A DNA stretch of 64,000 nucleotides from JAKAXS01 sp041940525. Its GTDB lineage: Bacteria; Pseudomonadota; Alphaproteobacteria; Rhizobiales; Hyphomicrobiaceae. Below the pieces are notes generated by a model that saw only the letters and a list, made by a program, of their open reading frames with translations, had not been told where the DNA came from and ran no database searches. A program made the translations under genes and the position numbers. The stretch is taken from the NCBI GenBank assembly GCA_041940525.1, contig JBGTSB010000001.1, forward strand, positions 62,001-126,000, read 5' to 3'. Position 1 is the first letter of the stretch. Every line of letters begins with the position of its first letter. This document shows, piece by piece, positions 17,941-25,834 of this stretch.

Positions 17941-17956
17941 CGCGGGAAAGCCCGCG
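17941..17956. repeat. Short perfect hairpin before the Cys-motif gene
   Basis: CGCGGG AAAG CCCGCG forms a 6-bp stem with a 4-nt loop. It ends 16 nt before the ATG at 17973. It could be a weak terminator for opgC or an mRNA 5' element; there is no T tract. Confidence 0.4.
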
Positions 17957-17972
17957 CAAACGGGAGGATCGG

Positions 17973-18398
17973 ATGCGAAGACCATCAATACTGTTAGCCC
18001 TCATGCTTATCACCGCCAGCGCCTCGGGCAGCTTGGCGGAAGGCAAACGCGTTCAAATCACCGGCGAAATTGTCGACACCTGGTGTTCCATCACCGGCAT
18101 CATGTTCGCGGCCGGCACTGCACACCATCAGTGCGCTGTCTGGTGCGCCGTCGGCGGCATCCCAGTCAGCATCAAGACCGAAAACGGCGATCACTACATG
18201 GTGTTGAAACTCGAGGACGAAGACACATCCGTCGCCAACCCCACCATCGTCAAAATCCAAACGCACGAAGTGACCGTCGACGGTGAGTTGCACGAGCGGG
18301 ATGGTGTCAAATACCTGTTCGTCTCCAAAGTCGCTGACGACAAAGGCATCGTCACCATGACCCATGAAGACTACGGCATCGTGCCGTTCGGGAGGTAA
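17973..18398 (+). CDS. Small secreted protein with Cys motif, partner of Sco
   Basis: A 141-residue protein with a signal peptide ending near residue 22 (GSLAEG). The mature part opens ITGEIVDTWCSITG and continues HHQCAVWCAVGGIPVSIKT, giving a CxxC-like set of one Cys followed by a CxxxC pair, then a beta-rich C-terminus. Similar patterns (VVD..C...H..CA..CA..G.P) recur in uncharacterised periplasmic proteins near respiratory and copper genes. The next gene encodes a protein of related pattern and the third is a Sco homologue, all within 7 bp of each other. This suggests a periplasmic metal or redox role, which is inferred. Confidence 0.75.
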   Translation: MRRPSILLALMLITASASGSLAEGKRVQITGEIVDTWCSITGIMFAAGTAHHQCAVWCAVGGIPVSIKTENGDHYMVLKLEDEDTSVANPTIVKIQTHEVTVDGELHERDGVKYLFVSKVADDKGIVTMTHEDYGIVPFGR

Positions 18399-18403
18399 AC
18401 ACC

Positions 18404-18919
18404 ATGACCGGACTTCGCACCATCCTAGCTCTCACGGCCGCATTCACCGCGTCTCCCGCCTTGGCGGCCGATAGCTGGGGCCTGCCCAACGAAACCGTCG
18501 TTGAAGTCGAGGCCAAAGTTGTCGACGTGGCCTGCACGCTGACGGGCGACTGCCCGGACAATTGCGGCGGCGGCAAACGCCAGCTCGGGCTTCTGACATC
18601 GGACGGCAAGCTGCGCCTCGCCGCCAAGGGCGCGGTAAATTTCGCCGGAGCCACGCCCGATCTGCTGCCACACTGCGGCAAGACAGTCTTCGCCGACGGA
18701 CTGCTGATCGAAAACCCCGCGATGACGATCTTCATGGTCCAGAATCTTCGCCTCAGCAAGGACGAGGACTTGAAACCAGCCACAGCATTCAGGACGGAGT
18801 GGACAGCCAAGCACGGCAAAGCTGACGAATGGTATCGCGCCGACCCGCTGGTGAAGAAAGTGATCGAGGCCGACGGCGTATTCGGCATCAAAGGCCTAGA
18901 ACCGAAAACGGACGAGTAA
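18404..18919 (+). CDS. Second small secreted Cys-motif protein
   Basis: A 171-residue exported protein; the signal peptide ends near PALAAD (about residue 22). The mature start EAKVVDVACTLTGDCPDNCG matches the preceding protein's EIVDTWCSITG, with a CxxxC-type pair, followed by KRQLGLLTSDGKLRL and a later Cys in LLPHCGKTVFADG. The two look like diverged paralogues. The gene starts 5 bp after its neighbour, with GGGAGG upstream, and its stop is directly followed by the Sco gene. I do not recognise a named family; a metal-binding or thiol-redox function is possible. Confidence 0.75.
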   Translation: MTGLRTILALTAAFTASPALAADSWGLPNETVVEVEAKVVDVACTLTGDCPDNCGGGKRQLGLLTSDGKLRLAAKGAVNFAGATPDLLPHCGKTVFADGLLIENPAMTIFMVQNLRLSKDEDLKPATAFRTEWTAKHGKADEWYRADPLVKKVIEADGVFGIKGLEPKTDE

Positions 18920-18920
18920 A

Positions 18921-19523
18921 ATGCGTCCGGCTATCACAGCACTGTCTCTAACGCTTTGCGTAGCCATGTGGCTCGTTGGATCTCACGCGACAATGGCGGC
19001 GGGTGAAGACCCGCTCGCCAAGCATTTCGGCGGCCCATTCACTCTCCAGTCACACGACGGGCAGGAAGTCAGCAGCACAGATTTTCGCGGCCGCTTCATG
19101 CTTATCTATTTCGGCTACACCCATTGCCCAGACATCTGCCCCACGGGGCTAGCACAACTGGGCCAGGCCCTGGAACAGATTGGTCCTGCAGCCAAAACCA
19201 TCCAGCCGCTCTTCATCACGGTTGACCCCGCTCGCGACACTGCCGTCCACCTGGCTGAATACCGCAAGAGCTTTCATCCGCGTCTGATCATGCTAACCGG
19301 CAGCGAACAACAAATCGCAGCTGTCGCCAAGGCTTACCGCGTGCACCGCCGCAAGTACCTCTGGAACAAAGACGCGAAAGCGGACACGCAAGACTATGGC
19401 GTGGACCACGGATCACTCATTTACCTGATGGGACCGGACGGCAAGTTCCGCACATTCATCCCCCACGGCACTCCCAGCGAGAAGATAGCAGCTACACTCA
19501 AGCGCTACATCGAGCTAAATTAG
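18921..19523 (+). CDS. SCO1/SenC family copper protein
   Basis: A 200-residue membrane-anchored or periplasmic thioredoxin-fold protein. It has an N-terminal hydrophobic segment, then FGYTHCPDICPTGL with the CxxxC copper site and DYGVDHGSLIYLM with the third ligand, His. Sco proteins deliver copper to the CuA centre of cytochrome oxidase or act as thiol reductases. No oxidase subunit genes are in the window. It is the third gene of a tight operon with two Cys-motif secreted proteins, which may be its partners or clients. Confidence 0.9.
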   Translation: MRPAITALSLTLCVAMWLVGSHATMAAGEDPLAKHFGGPFTLQSHDGQEVSSTDFRGRFMLIYFGYTHCPDICPTGLAQLGQALEQIGPAAKTIQPLFITVDPARDTAVHLAEYRKSFHPRLIMLTGSEQQIAAVAKAYRVHRRKYLWNKDAKADTQDYGVDHGSLIYLMGPDGKFRTFIPHGTPSEKIAATLKRYIELN

Positions 19524-19607
19524 CGCCGTGCAAAAGTGTTGCGCATCACTTCGGCTTGCAGTTCATCGGCGAGGGACTATCGTAGCGACATTGCTACGGT
19601 GGGATCG

Positions 19608-20897
19608 ATGAACATGCGTTCTTGGCTGCGGGCTTCCGCATTTTTAACGGCAACGGTTTGGGTGTTTGCGACGGGCAGCGCACATGCAGACTACAAATTC
19701 TGCGCCCTGCGAGAGGGCCCGCGCGGGCCATGTACCTGCCAGAGCGATGCGGACAAACCCGGCCAGTACACAGTCGTCAAGAAAAGCCTCTGTAGACGCA
19801 CTGTCGCCAAACCCAAAGATCCTGAACCAGAAAAGCCGGCCGAAGAGAAGACTGCCGGCAACAAAGAACAACCAGACAACAACGATACACCAACTCAACC
19901 GGCAGCATCAGAACCCGATAAGCCAGCGACTAGCGCTAGCGCCTCTGAAACCTCAAAACTCTCCGAGGTCAAAGCGCGCGGCAAACTCAAGTGCGGCGTC
20001 AACGGCGGCTTGCTCGGCTTTTCCGCTCAGGCAAACTCCGGCGAATGGTCCGGTATCGATGCCGACTTCTGCCGCGCCGTCGCAGCCGCTGTTCTCGGCG
20101 ACGGCAGCAAGGTCGAATTCATTGCGCTCGAAACCAACGAGCGTTTCGACGCGCTGACCACCGGCAAGATCGACCTCCTTGCCAGGAACACGACCTGGAC
20201 CATGAACCGCGAAATCGATCTAGGGCTGCGCTTTGCCGGTGTGCTCTATTTCGACGGCCAGGGTTTCATGGTGCGCGACGAACGTGGCCTTGTCTCCGCC
20301 CAGCAGCTCTCCGGCCTCAAGGTCTGCGTTCAAACCGGCACCACCTCCGAAGCGAACATGCAGTACTACTTCAAGGCTCACCAGATCGACGCCACGGTAC
20401 AGTCCATCGAAACCCACGATGAAATCGTGAAGGCCTACGAAAAGGGCGATTGCGAGGTCTATTCCGGAGACCGTTCAGCACTCTACTCAGACCGTGCATC
20501 ATTCGCCGAACCCACGCAGCACACCATCTTGCCTGAGATTATCTCAAAAGAGCCGCTCGGCCCCGTGGTTCTGAAGTCCGACGAAGAGTGGCTGCTGATT
20601 GTCCGTTGGACGCTTGCGGCCTTGATCAACGCCGAGGAAGTCGGTCTGGACCGGGCATCGGCCGCCGCGTCCCAACCCGTCTCCGACGACGCCCAGCGCT
20701 TGATCGACGGCGCAGGCGCAAGCGGCGAAAAGTTAGACCTGAGCAAGACGTGGCTTCGAGATGTGATCGCCAGCGTTGGAAACTACGGAGAAGTGTTTGA
20801 GGCGGACCTCGGCAAACAAAGCCCCCTCGGCATGAACCGCGGGCTGAACGCACTTTGGAAGCGCGGAGGCATTTTGTACGCACCGCCTATGTGGTGA
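19608..20897 (+). CDS. Amino-acid ABC transporter substrate-binding protein with N-terminal Cys-rich extension
   Basis: A 429-residue periplasmic protein. After the signal peptide (ends SAHA) comes an unusual Cys-rich segment (FCALREGPRGPCTCQ, then KKSLCRR), then a linker of about 70 residues rich in Lys, Glu, Pro and Ala. From about residue 125 it is an AapJ/BztA-type binding protein: KCGVNGGLLGFSAQ, IDADFCRAVAAAVLGDG, ETNERFDALTTGKIDLLARN and NREIDLGLRFAGVLYFDGQG. No permease or ATPase genes are adjacent, so it is an orphan that may be a sensor or share a distant transporter. The GGTGGG upstream supports the ATG at 19608. Confidence 0.85.
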   Translation: MNMRSWLRASAFLTATVWVFATGSAHADYKFCALREGPRGPCTCQSDADKPGQYTVVKKSLCRRTVAKPKDPEPEKPAEEKTAGNKEQPDNNDTPTQPAASEPDKPATSASASETSKLSEVKARGKLKCGVNGGLLGFSAQANSGEWSGIDADFCRAVAAAVLGDGSKVEFIALETNERFDALTTGKIDLLARNTTWTMNREIDLGLRFAGVLYFDGQGFMVRDERGLVSAQQLSGLKVCVQTGTTSEANMQYYFKAHQIDATVQSIETHDEIVKAYEKGDCEVYSGDRSALYSDRASFAEPTQHTILPEIISKEPLGPVVLKSDEEWLLIVRWTLAALINAEEVGLDRASAAASQPVSDDAQRLIDGAGASGEKLDLSKTWLRDVIASVGNYGEVFEADLGKQSPLGMNRGLNALWKRGGILYAPPMW

Positions 20898-20924
20898 GCA
20901 CGGAAATCCTGAGGAGTTCAAGAC

Positions 20925-22178
20925 GTGTCTTCTGACTTCGTATCTCGCACCGGAGCACAATACATCCGCGCAATCGGACGTCACATCATCGCTTGCGTGG
21001 CAGTTTTCAGTGTTCTTGCCGGCACAGCGCACGCAAGAGGCCGCCTACCGCCGGAGCCGAGCCTCAGCCCGCTCGTGAACGAAACGGGCGTAGCGCGCAT
21101 GCAAAATGCCATCGATTACTATCGGCGTATTGTCTCCAGCGGCGGCTGGCCCAGCCTGCCCAGAAGCAAGATCCTGAAGCTCGGCGACAGCGGAGAAGCC
21201 GTCGCGGCCCTTCGCCGCCGTCTACAAATGTCGGGCGACTTGAGGGCCGAGTCTTACGATGCCTACCTGTTCGACGAAACGCTTCAAGCCGCTGTCATTC
21301 ACTACCAAAATCGAAACGGCCTGGAACCCACCGGCAAGGTCTACGGCATCACCCAGCGATTGCTCAATGTACCCGCCGCAACGCGCCTTAGACAGCTCGA
21401 AGTCAATCTCTCGAGAATGCGCGAGCTCCTGCCAAAGATTTCAGGCGTGCCCCGCTACATCATCATGAATTCCGCGCGCTTTGAATCGCAAGGCATCGAG
21501 AATGGCCGCGTCGCTGTGGCCAGCCGCACGATCGCCGGAAAGCGCCAAACACCCACCCCCGTCGTCGACGCAACAGTACGCGCCATCAACATCCTGCCCT
21601 ACTGGCACGTGCCCCGCTCGATCGCCAAGGCGCATCTCATTCCCGAAGGCCGCAAAGACCCGTCGTATTTCTACAGACAGAACATCAGGGTTTTCTCCAC
21701 CTTCGGCGGTGAAGAGATCGACCCGTCGCGGGTCAATTGGTTCGGCCCGGAAGCACAGCGCTACGTCTTCCGGCAGGACCCAGGTCCACAAAACGCACTC
21801 GGCGTCCTGCGCTTTGATATGCCCAACAAGCACATCGTCTACATGCACGACACGCCGATGAAGAACCTCTTCAACTACTTCGAACGCGCCTACAGTTCCG
21901 GCTGTGTCCGGACTCAAAGTTACCTCGATCTCGCCCAATGGGTGCTGGCCGGCCAAGACGGCTGGACCAAATCCGCGATCCAATCAGCGATCGCATCCAG
22001 ACAGCCAAAAACCATCCGCCTGGCTAATCCAGTTCCCGTACACTTCGTTTACCTAACCGCCTGGGTTGAGGGTGATGCCGTCAACTTCCGCAACGACCTC
22101 TACAATCGGGATGACCGCGCTTTTGATGGCGGCGAAGACATCTTGGCGCGCCCATTCACAACGGTAGTCTCACCATAA
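20925..22178 (+). CDS. L,D-transpeptidase (YcbB-like) with peptidoglycan-binding domain
   Basis: A 417-residue exported protein starting at GTG with GAGGAG upstream. After the signal peptide (ending GTAHA) comes a peptidoglycan-binding helix bundle near residues 85-145 (LGDSGEAVAALRRRLQMSGD and IHYQNRNGLEPTGKV). The YkuD catalytic domain follows, with HIVYMHDTP and the active-site SSGCVR containing the nucleophilic Cys. Such enzymes form 3-3 cross-links in the cell wall, a dominant mode in Hyphomicrobiales. It sits in a plus-strand run of envelope genes. Confidence 0.9.
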   Translation: MSSDFVSRTGAQYIRAIGRHIIACVAVFSVLAGTAHARGRLPPEPSLSPLVNETGVARMQNAIDYYRRIVSSGGWPSLPRSKILKLGDSGEAVAALRRRLQMSGDLRAESYDAYLFDETLQAAVIHYQNRNGLEPTGKVYGITQRLLNVPAATRLRQLEVNLSRMRELLPKISGVPRYIIMNSARFESQGIENGRVAVASRTIAGKRQTPTPVVDATVRAINILPYWHVPRSIAKAHLIPEGRKDPSYFYRQNIRVFSTFGGEEIDPSRVNWFGPEAQRYVFRQDPGPQNALGVLRFDMPNKHIVYMHDTPMKNLFNYFERAYSSGCVRTQSYLDLAQWVLAGQDGWTKSAIQSAIASRQPKTIRLANPVPVHFVYLTAWVEGDAVNFRNDLYNRDDRAFDGGEDILARPFTTVVSP

Positions 22179-22299
22179 CCATCTGTGAGCCGCGTAATTT
22201 GCGCTCGTTTTCCGCCACACTGAAGCCCCACAGTGACATATATTTCACCCGGCGACCTTATAATCCCGCCGGTTCTAACGTCTTAGAGTTTAACCTGCC

Positions 22300-22309
22300 N
22301 NNNNNNNNN
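22300..22309. other. Assembly gap (10 N)
   Basis: Ten undetermined bases. They fall just before the signal sequence of the patatin-like lipoprotein and hide its start codon. Confidence 0.99.
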
Positions 22310-22311
22310 TG

Positions 22312-23613
22312 CTTCGCGCAGGCCCCTTTGTTGTTCTGGCTGCAATCATTTGCAGCGGCTGTGCCGCAACAATGGCGCGCACGCCAGTTCCAACAAGCAT
22401 AGTCGCCGAAACTGCAGCACTGGCTGACGTTCCGGGAAGCCGGGCGTGGGCGGATGAGTCACCGAAGGACCTGGAACAGACTTACGCCAACTATCTTCAA
22501 GACACACCGAAACTCGGCGCGAGCGCACCCGTTGTGCGGGGCCGCGCACAAATCGAAACCCTCGCTCTATCGGGTGGTGGCTCTGACGGCGCGTTTGGAG
22601 CCGGCGTGCTGGTAGGTTGGACCGAACGCGGTGACAGACCGGAATTTGAATACGTAACCGGCGTTTCGGCCGGCGCCATATCGGCACCGTTCGCGTTTCT
22701 CGGCTCGGACTACGATGGGCACATCCAGGAAATATGGACGCAAGTTCACAGCGACGAACTCGCCGTCCCCGCAATTCTATCAGGCATCTTCGGCGGTGAA
22801 GCTCTCGCCGATACCACGCCGCTCAAAAACCTGATTGCCAAATACGTCGATCGAGAACTCTTGAAGCGCATCGCCGCACAGTACAACCGCGGCCGCCTGC
22901 TCACCATCGGAACGACAAACCTCGACGCCAAGCGTCCTGTCGTCTGGAACATGGGCGCAATCGCCCGTCACTATAACAACCCAGCCGCAGTCCAACTCTT
23001 CCGAGACGTCATCCTCGCCTCCGCCGCCATTCCCGGGCTGTTCCCGCCGGTGCATATCAAGGTGAAGGCCAACGGCAAACTCTATGAGGAAATGCACGTC
23101 GACGGAGGTGTCACGCGGCAGATCTATGTCAACTCAGTCAACATTCCGTTCCGCGCTTTTGACAAGCTTTACGACAACCCGCCTGACCGCACGCTCTACC
23201 TCGTCCACAACGGCAAGATGACGCCGGACTTTGGCCCTGTTCCGCCTACGACGTTCCAAATTGCCAGTCAGTCGATTTCCGCGTTGATGCTCTACCAGCA
23301 CCGCGCAAACATCTATCGAATTTACCGCATGGCACAGGACGACGGTGTCGATTTCAATTCGATCGCCGTCCCTCCCTCATTTGACTTCAAGGCTAAAGGC
23401 AAGTTCGATCTCAACTACCAGCGCGCACTGTTTGATGTCGGCCGCAGAATGGGCCTTGAGAAGGAATGGCGCAAGCAACCGAACGACCTTCCCGGAACGG
23501 CCGTCACGCCAGCCAAGCGCCGGACAAAGCCCGTCAAGCAAGCCCCGCGCAAAAAGAAGATCGATCGCGAAACGCCTGTCGCCAAGGCTGCGGCGTTGGC
23601 TCCGCAGCAATGA
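22312..23613 (+). CDS. Patatin-like phospholipase, predicted lipoprotein, start hidden in the N gap
   Basis: A patatin-fold acyl hydrolase, at least 433 residues. The frame is open from the gap and encodes a hydrophobic stretch with a lipobox (AGPFVVLAAIICSGCAAT), so the true start must lie in or before the ten N. The first in-frame ATG (22372) lies after the lipobox and is not the likely start. Catalytic features are the oxyanion loop GGGSDGAFGAG, the nucleophile elbow GVSAGAI and the catalytic Asp in HVDGGV. The basic C-terminal tail (KRRTKPVKQAPRKKK) is unusual. Predicted to be anchored in the outer or inner membrane as a lipoprotein with phospholipase activity. Confidence 0.85.
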   Translation, partial: LRAGPFVVLAAIICSGCAATMARTPVPTSIVAETAALADVPGSRAWADESPKDLEQTYANYLQDTPKLGASAPVVRGRAQIETLALSGGGSDGAFGAGVLVGWTERGDRPEFEYVTGVSAGAISAPFAFLGSDYDGHIQEIWTQVHSDELAVPAILSGIFGGEALADTTPLKNLIAKYVDRELLKRIAAQYNRGRLLTIGTTNLDAKRPVVWNMGAIARHYNNPAAVQLFRDVILASAAIPGLFPPVHIKVKANGKLYEEMHVDGGVTRQIYVNSVNIPFRAFDKLYDNPPDRTLYLVHNGKMTPDFGPVPPTTFQIASQSISALMLYQHRANIYRIYRMAQDDGVDFNSIAVPPSFDFKAKGKFDLNYQRALFDVGRRMGLEKEWRKQPNDLPGTAVTPAKRRTKPVKQAPRKKKIDRETPVAKAAALAPQQ

Positions 23614-23631
23614 TCATGGAATTTAGAAGTG

Positions 23632-24678
23632 ATGACGTCCAATCGAAGTCTTAAGGTTCGCCGGACTTCACACGCCATAATAGCTGCAATCGTCATCGCC
23701 CTCCTCAGCGCCCCATGTGCTTCGGCACAGGAACCAACCCAGCCTTCCGTCGCCATCGATACACAAATCACAGGCGGCGAACCCGCCCGCGTCGACGTCG
23801 GTGTCTTCTTTATCGACATTCACGATATCGACTTCATCAACGATAGCTTTGGCGCTGAATTCTACATGTGGTGGATCAGCCCCGACCCCAACTTCAAACC
23901 GTTCGATGAAGTCCAAATCTTAAACGGGCGGGATTGGAAGTTCAGGACGGTGACTCAGCGCAAGCTTCCCAACGGCCGCTATCACACATCCGGGATTGTT
24001 TCCGCCACGATCAAGCACGATTGGCAGCTCCTCTATTTTCCCTTCGACCGGCAGGATCTGGGTATCATTATCGAGGTGCCGGAGACATCCAATGAACTGC
24101 GCTTTGTGCCTGACAAGGAAAAGAGCACCATCAGCAAACTCATGAATGTCGAGGGCTTTCATGTTTCGGGGATAAGCCTGGAAGAAAGAGTTGAGCGTTA
24201 TAATACGGACTTTGGTATCGGCAGCACAGGTGACAGCTATTCACGGCTCATCATCAACGTTGCGCTCGACCGCCAAAGCGGCCGCCTGGTCGTGGCCATG
24301 TTGATCGGCTTCATCGTCGCCAACATCATCGCCTTGCTCACCTTCGCAATCCCGCTCACCTATCTCGGCGTACGCACATCCATGGTCGGCAGCGCGATTT
24401 TTGGCGCGGTCGGCAACATGTACTCAATCAGCAACACGCTAAGCCCTGCGGTGGGCTCGTTGCTGATCGACCGTTTCGCGATCGGCACCTTCTCGGCCAT
24501 CGTGGTCGCGCTTCTCAATTCGATCATCGTGGAACGCTTGGCCACCAAGGGCCGCTCGCGCATGGCCCATCAAGTCAACCGCATCGTCTTCTACGTGGCG
24601 CTGGCCGCTATCGTGATCTTCTACGCCGCCACCTTCGCCACCGCTCTTTCGGGTCATACGTACAGCGAAGCAATATAG
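23632..24678 (+). CDS. Prokaryotic pentameric ligand-gated ion channel homologue
   Basis: A 348-residue protein with a signal peptide (ends ASA-Q) and the fold order of GLIC/ELIC. The extracellular beta domain (residues about 35-205) has VGVFFIDIHDIDFINDSFG and the conserved loop YFPFDRQDLG, equivalent to the Cys-loop but without cysteines. Four helices follow; the second and third (MYSISNTLSPAVGSLLIDRF) line up well with ELIC. Where ELIC has Glu at the inner mouth of the pore (YLE), this protein has YLG. It is 18 bp from the patatin gene and near ZntB and MscS genes. The ligand is unknown. Confidence 0.8.
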   Translation: MTSNRSLKVRRTSHAIIAAIVIALLSAPCASAQEPTQPSVAIDTQITGGEPARVDVGVFFIDIHDIDFINDSFGAEFYMWWISPDPNFKPFDEVQILNGRDWKFRTVTQRKLPNGRYHTSGIVSATIKHDWQLLYFPFDRQDLGIIIEVPETSNELRFVPDKEKSTISKLMNVEGFHVSGISLEERVERYNTDFGIGSTGDSYSRLIINVALDRQSGRLVVAMLIGFIVANIIALLTFAIPLTYLGVRTSMVGSAIFGAVGNMYSISNTLSPAVGSLLIDRFAIGTFSAIVVALLNSIIVERLATKGRSRMAHQVNRIVFYVALAAIVIFYAATFATALSGHTYSEAI

Positions 24679-24825
24679 TTACGATCAGCGCTCAAATAGC
24701 TCTGAGATTTAGCTAATCCATCACGCTATCGGGCAATCCTTGACCATAGCCGCCGCAACGCGTGTACAAGCGCGAAGAATTGTTCTTTTCTAATCTTCAA
24801 CAATGATTGGGAAAGGACACCGGCG

Positions 24826-25824
24826 ATGACTGAGTCCATACCAGCAACGTTTGCAACAAGCGACGAAGGCCTCGTATTCGCATGCGTGTTCGACGGTCAC
24901 GGCGGCGCAAAAACAATCGATTGGAACGGCATCTCTCAATGGACGCCAGAAGACGGGCCTCTTTGGATCCATTTTGACCGCTCAGCGGACCGTACGAAAA
25001 CCTGGCTCAAAGAAAACACTTCTGCACTCACCCAGCGCGTGCTGCTTGAAGAAGAAACCCGGCCGCGCGTCTTTGCGACAGCCGATGGCTTGATTGCGAT
25101 CCTGCGCGGCGTGAACCTGAATGCCGGCGAAGACCCTGACGACATGGTGGCGCTCCGACTCTGCACGAACGACCATCGGCTAATCACGGTGCGCTACCGC
25201 CCCTTGATGACACCGCGCGACATGTTCGCCGACCTCATCCAGAGAGGCACAGGCCCGCGAACCTCCGCGGAAGCGTTCGTACGGCTGACTGAGCGTTTGA
25301 CCGAACGCATGAATTCCGTCGTCATCAACCTGGACGAACGGCTCGACAGCATCGAAGAGCAGCTTGACGAAACAGAGTCCCTCGAAACGCGCCGGGAACT
25401 CACCGCCGTTCGCCAATCAGCAGTTGCTCTGCGTAGGTACATCGGGCCACAGCGGGAAGCCCTCGCGCGTGTCCACATCGAGCAGCCGGCGTGGCTCGAC
25501 AAAGACTTGGCTATCAAACTGCGCGAGTCGGAAGACAATCTTCAGCGCTATATCGAGGAACTCGACGCCGCCCGTGACCGCGCTCTCGTCATTCGCGATG
25601 AGATTTCCAATCGGCTAGCGGAAGCGATGAATGAACGGATGTACGCTCTGTCGATGGTGGCAGGCATTTTTCTTCCGCTCGGATTCTTGACCGGCTTGCT
25701 CGGTATCAACGTCGGCGGCATGCCTGGCGTCGATAATTCTTGGGCCTTTCTTTTGACATGCCTCATACTGGTCTTGGTGGTGGCGCTGGAACTCTATCTC
25801 TTCCGCCGACTGAAATGGATTTGA
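24826..25824 (+). CDS. zntB: ZntB-type CorA-family metal transporter
   Basis: A 332-residue CorA-superfamily protein. The cytoplasmic funnel with long helices (SLETRRELTAVRQSAVALRR and YIEELDAARDRALVIRDEIS) leads into two C-terminal membrane helices. The pore-loop signature is GINVGGMPG, the ZntB variant of the GMN motif, so zinc rather than magnesium is the likely substrate. The loop and C-terminal basic RRLKW tail are typical. The MscS gene follows by 10 bp on the same strand and may be co-transcribed. Confidence 0.9.
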   Translation: MTESIPATFATSDEGLVFACVFDGHGGAKTIDWNGISQWTPEDGPLWIHFDRSADRTKTWLKENTSALTQRVLLEEETRPRVFATADGLIAILRGVNLNAGEDPDDMVALRLCTNDHRLITVRYRPLMTPRDMFADLIQRGTGPRTSAEAFVRLTERLTERMNSVVINLDERLDSIEEQLDETESLETRRELTAVRQSAVALRRYIGPQREALARVHIEQPAWLDKDLAIKLRESEDNLQRYIEELDAARDRALVIRDEISNRLAEAMNERMYALSMVAGIFLPLGFLTGLLGINVGGMPGVDNSWAFLLTCLILVLVVALELYLFRRLKWI

Positions 25825-25834
25825 GGCGCAAACT

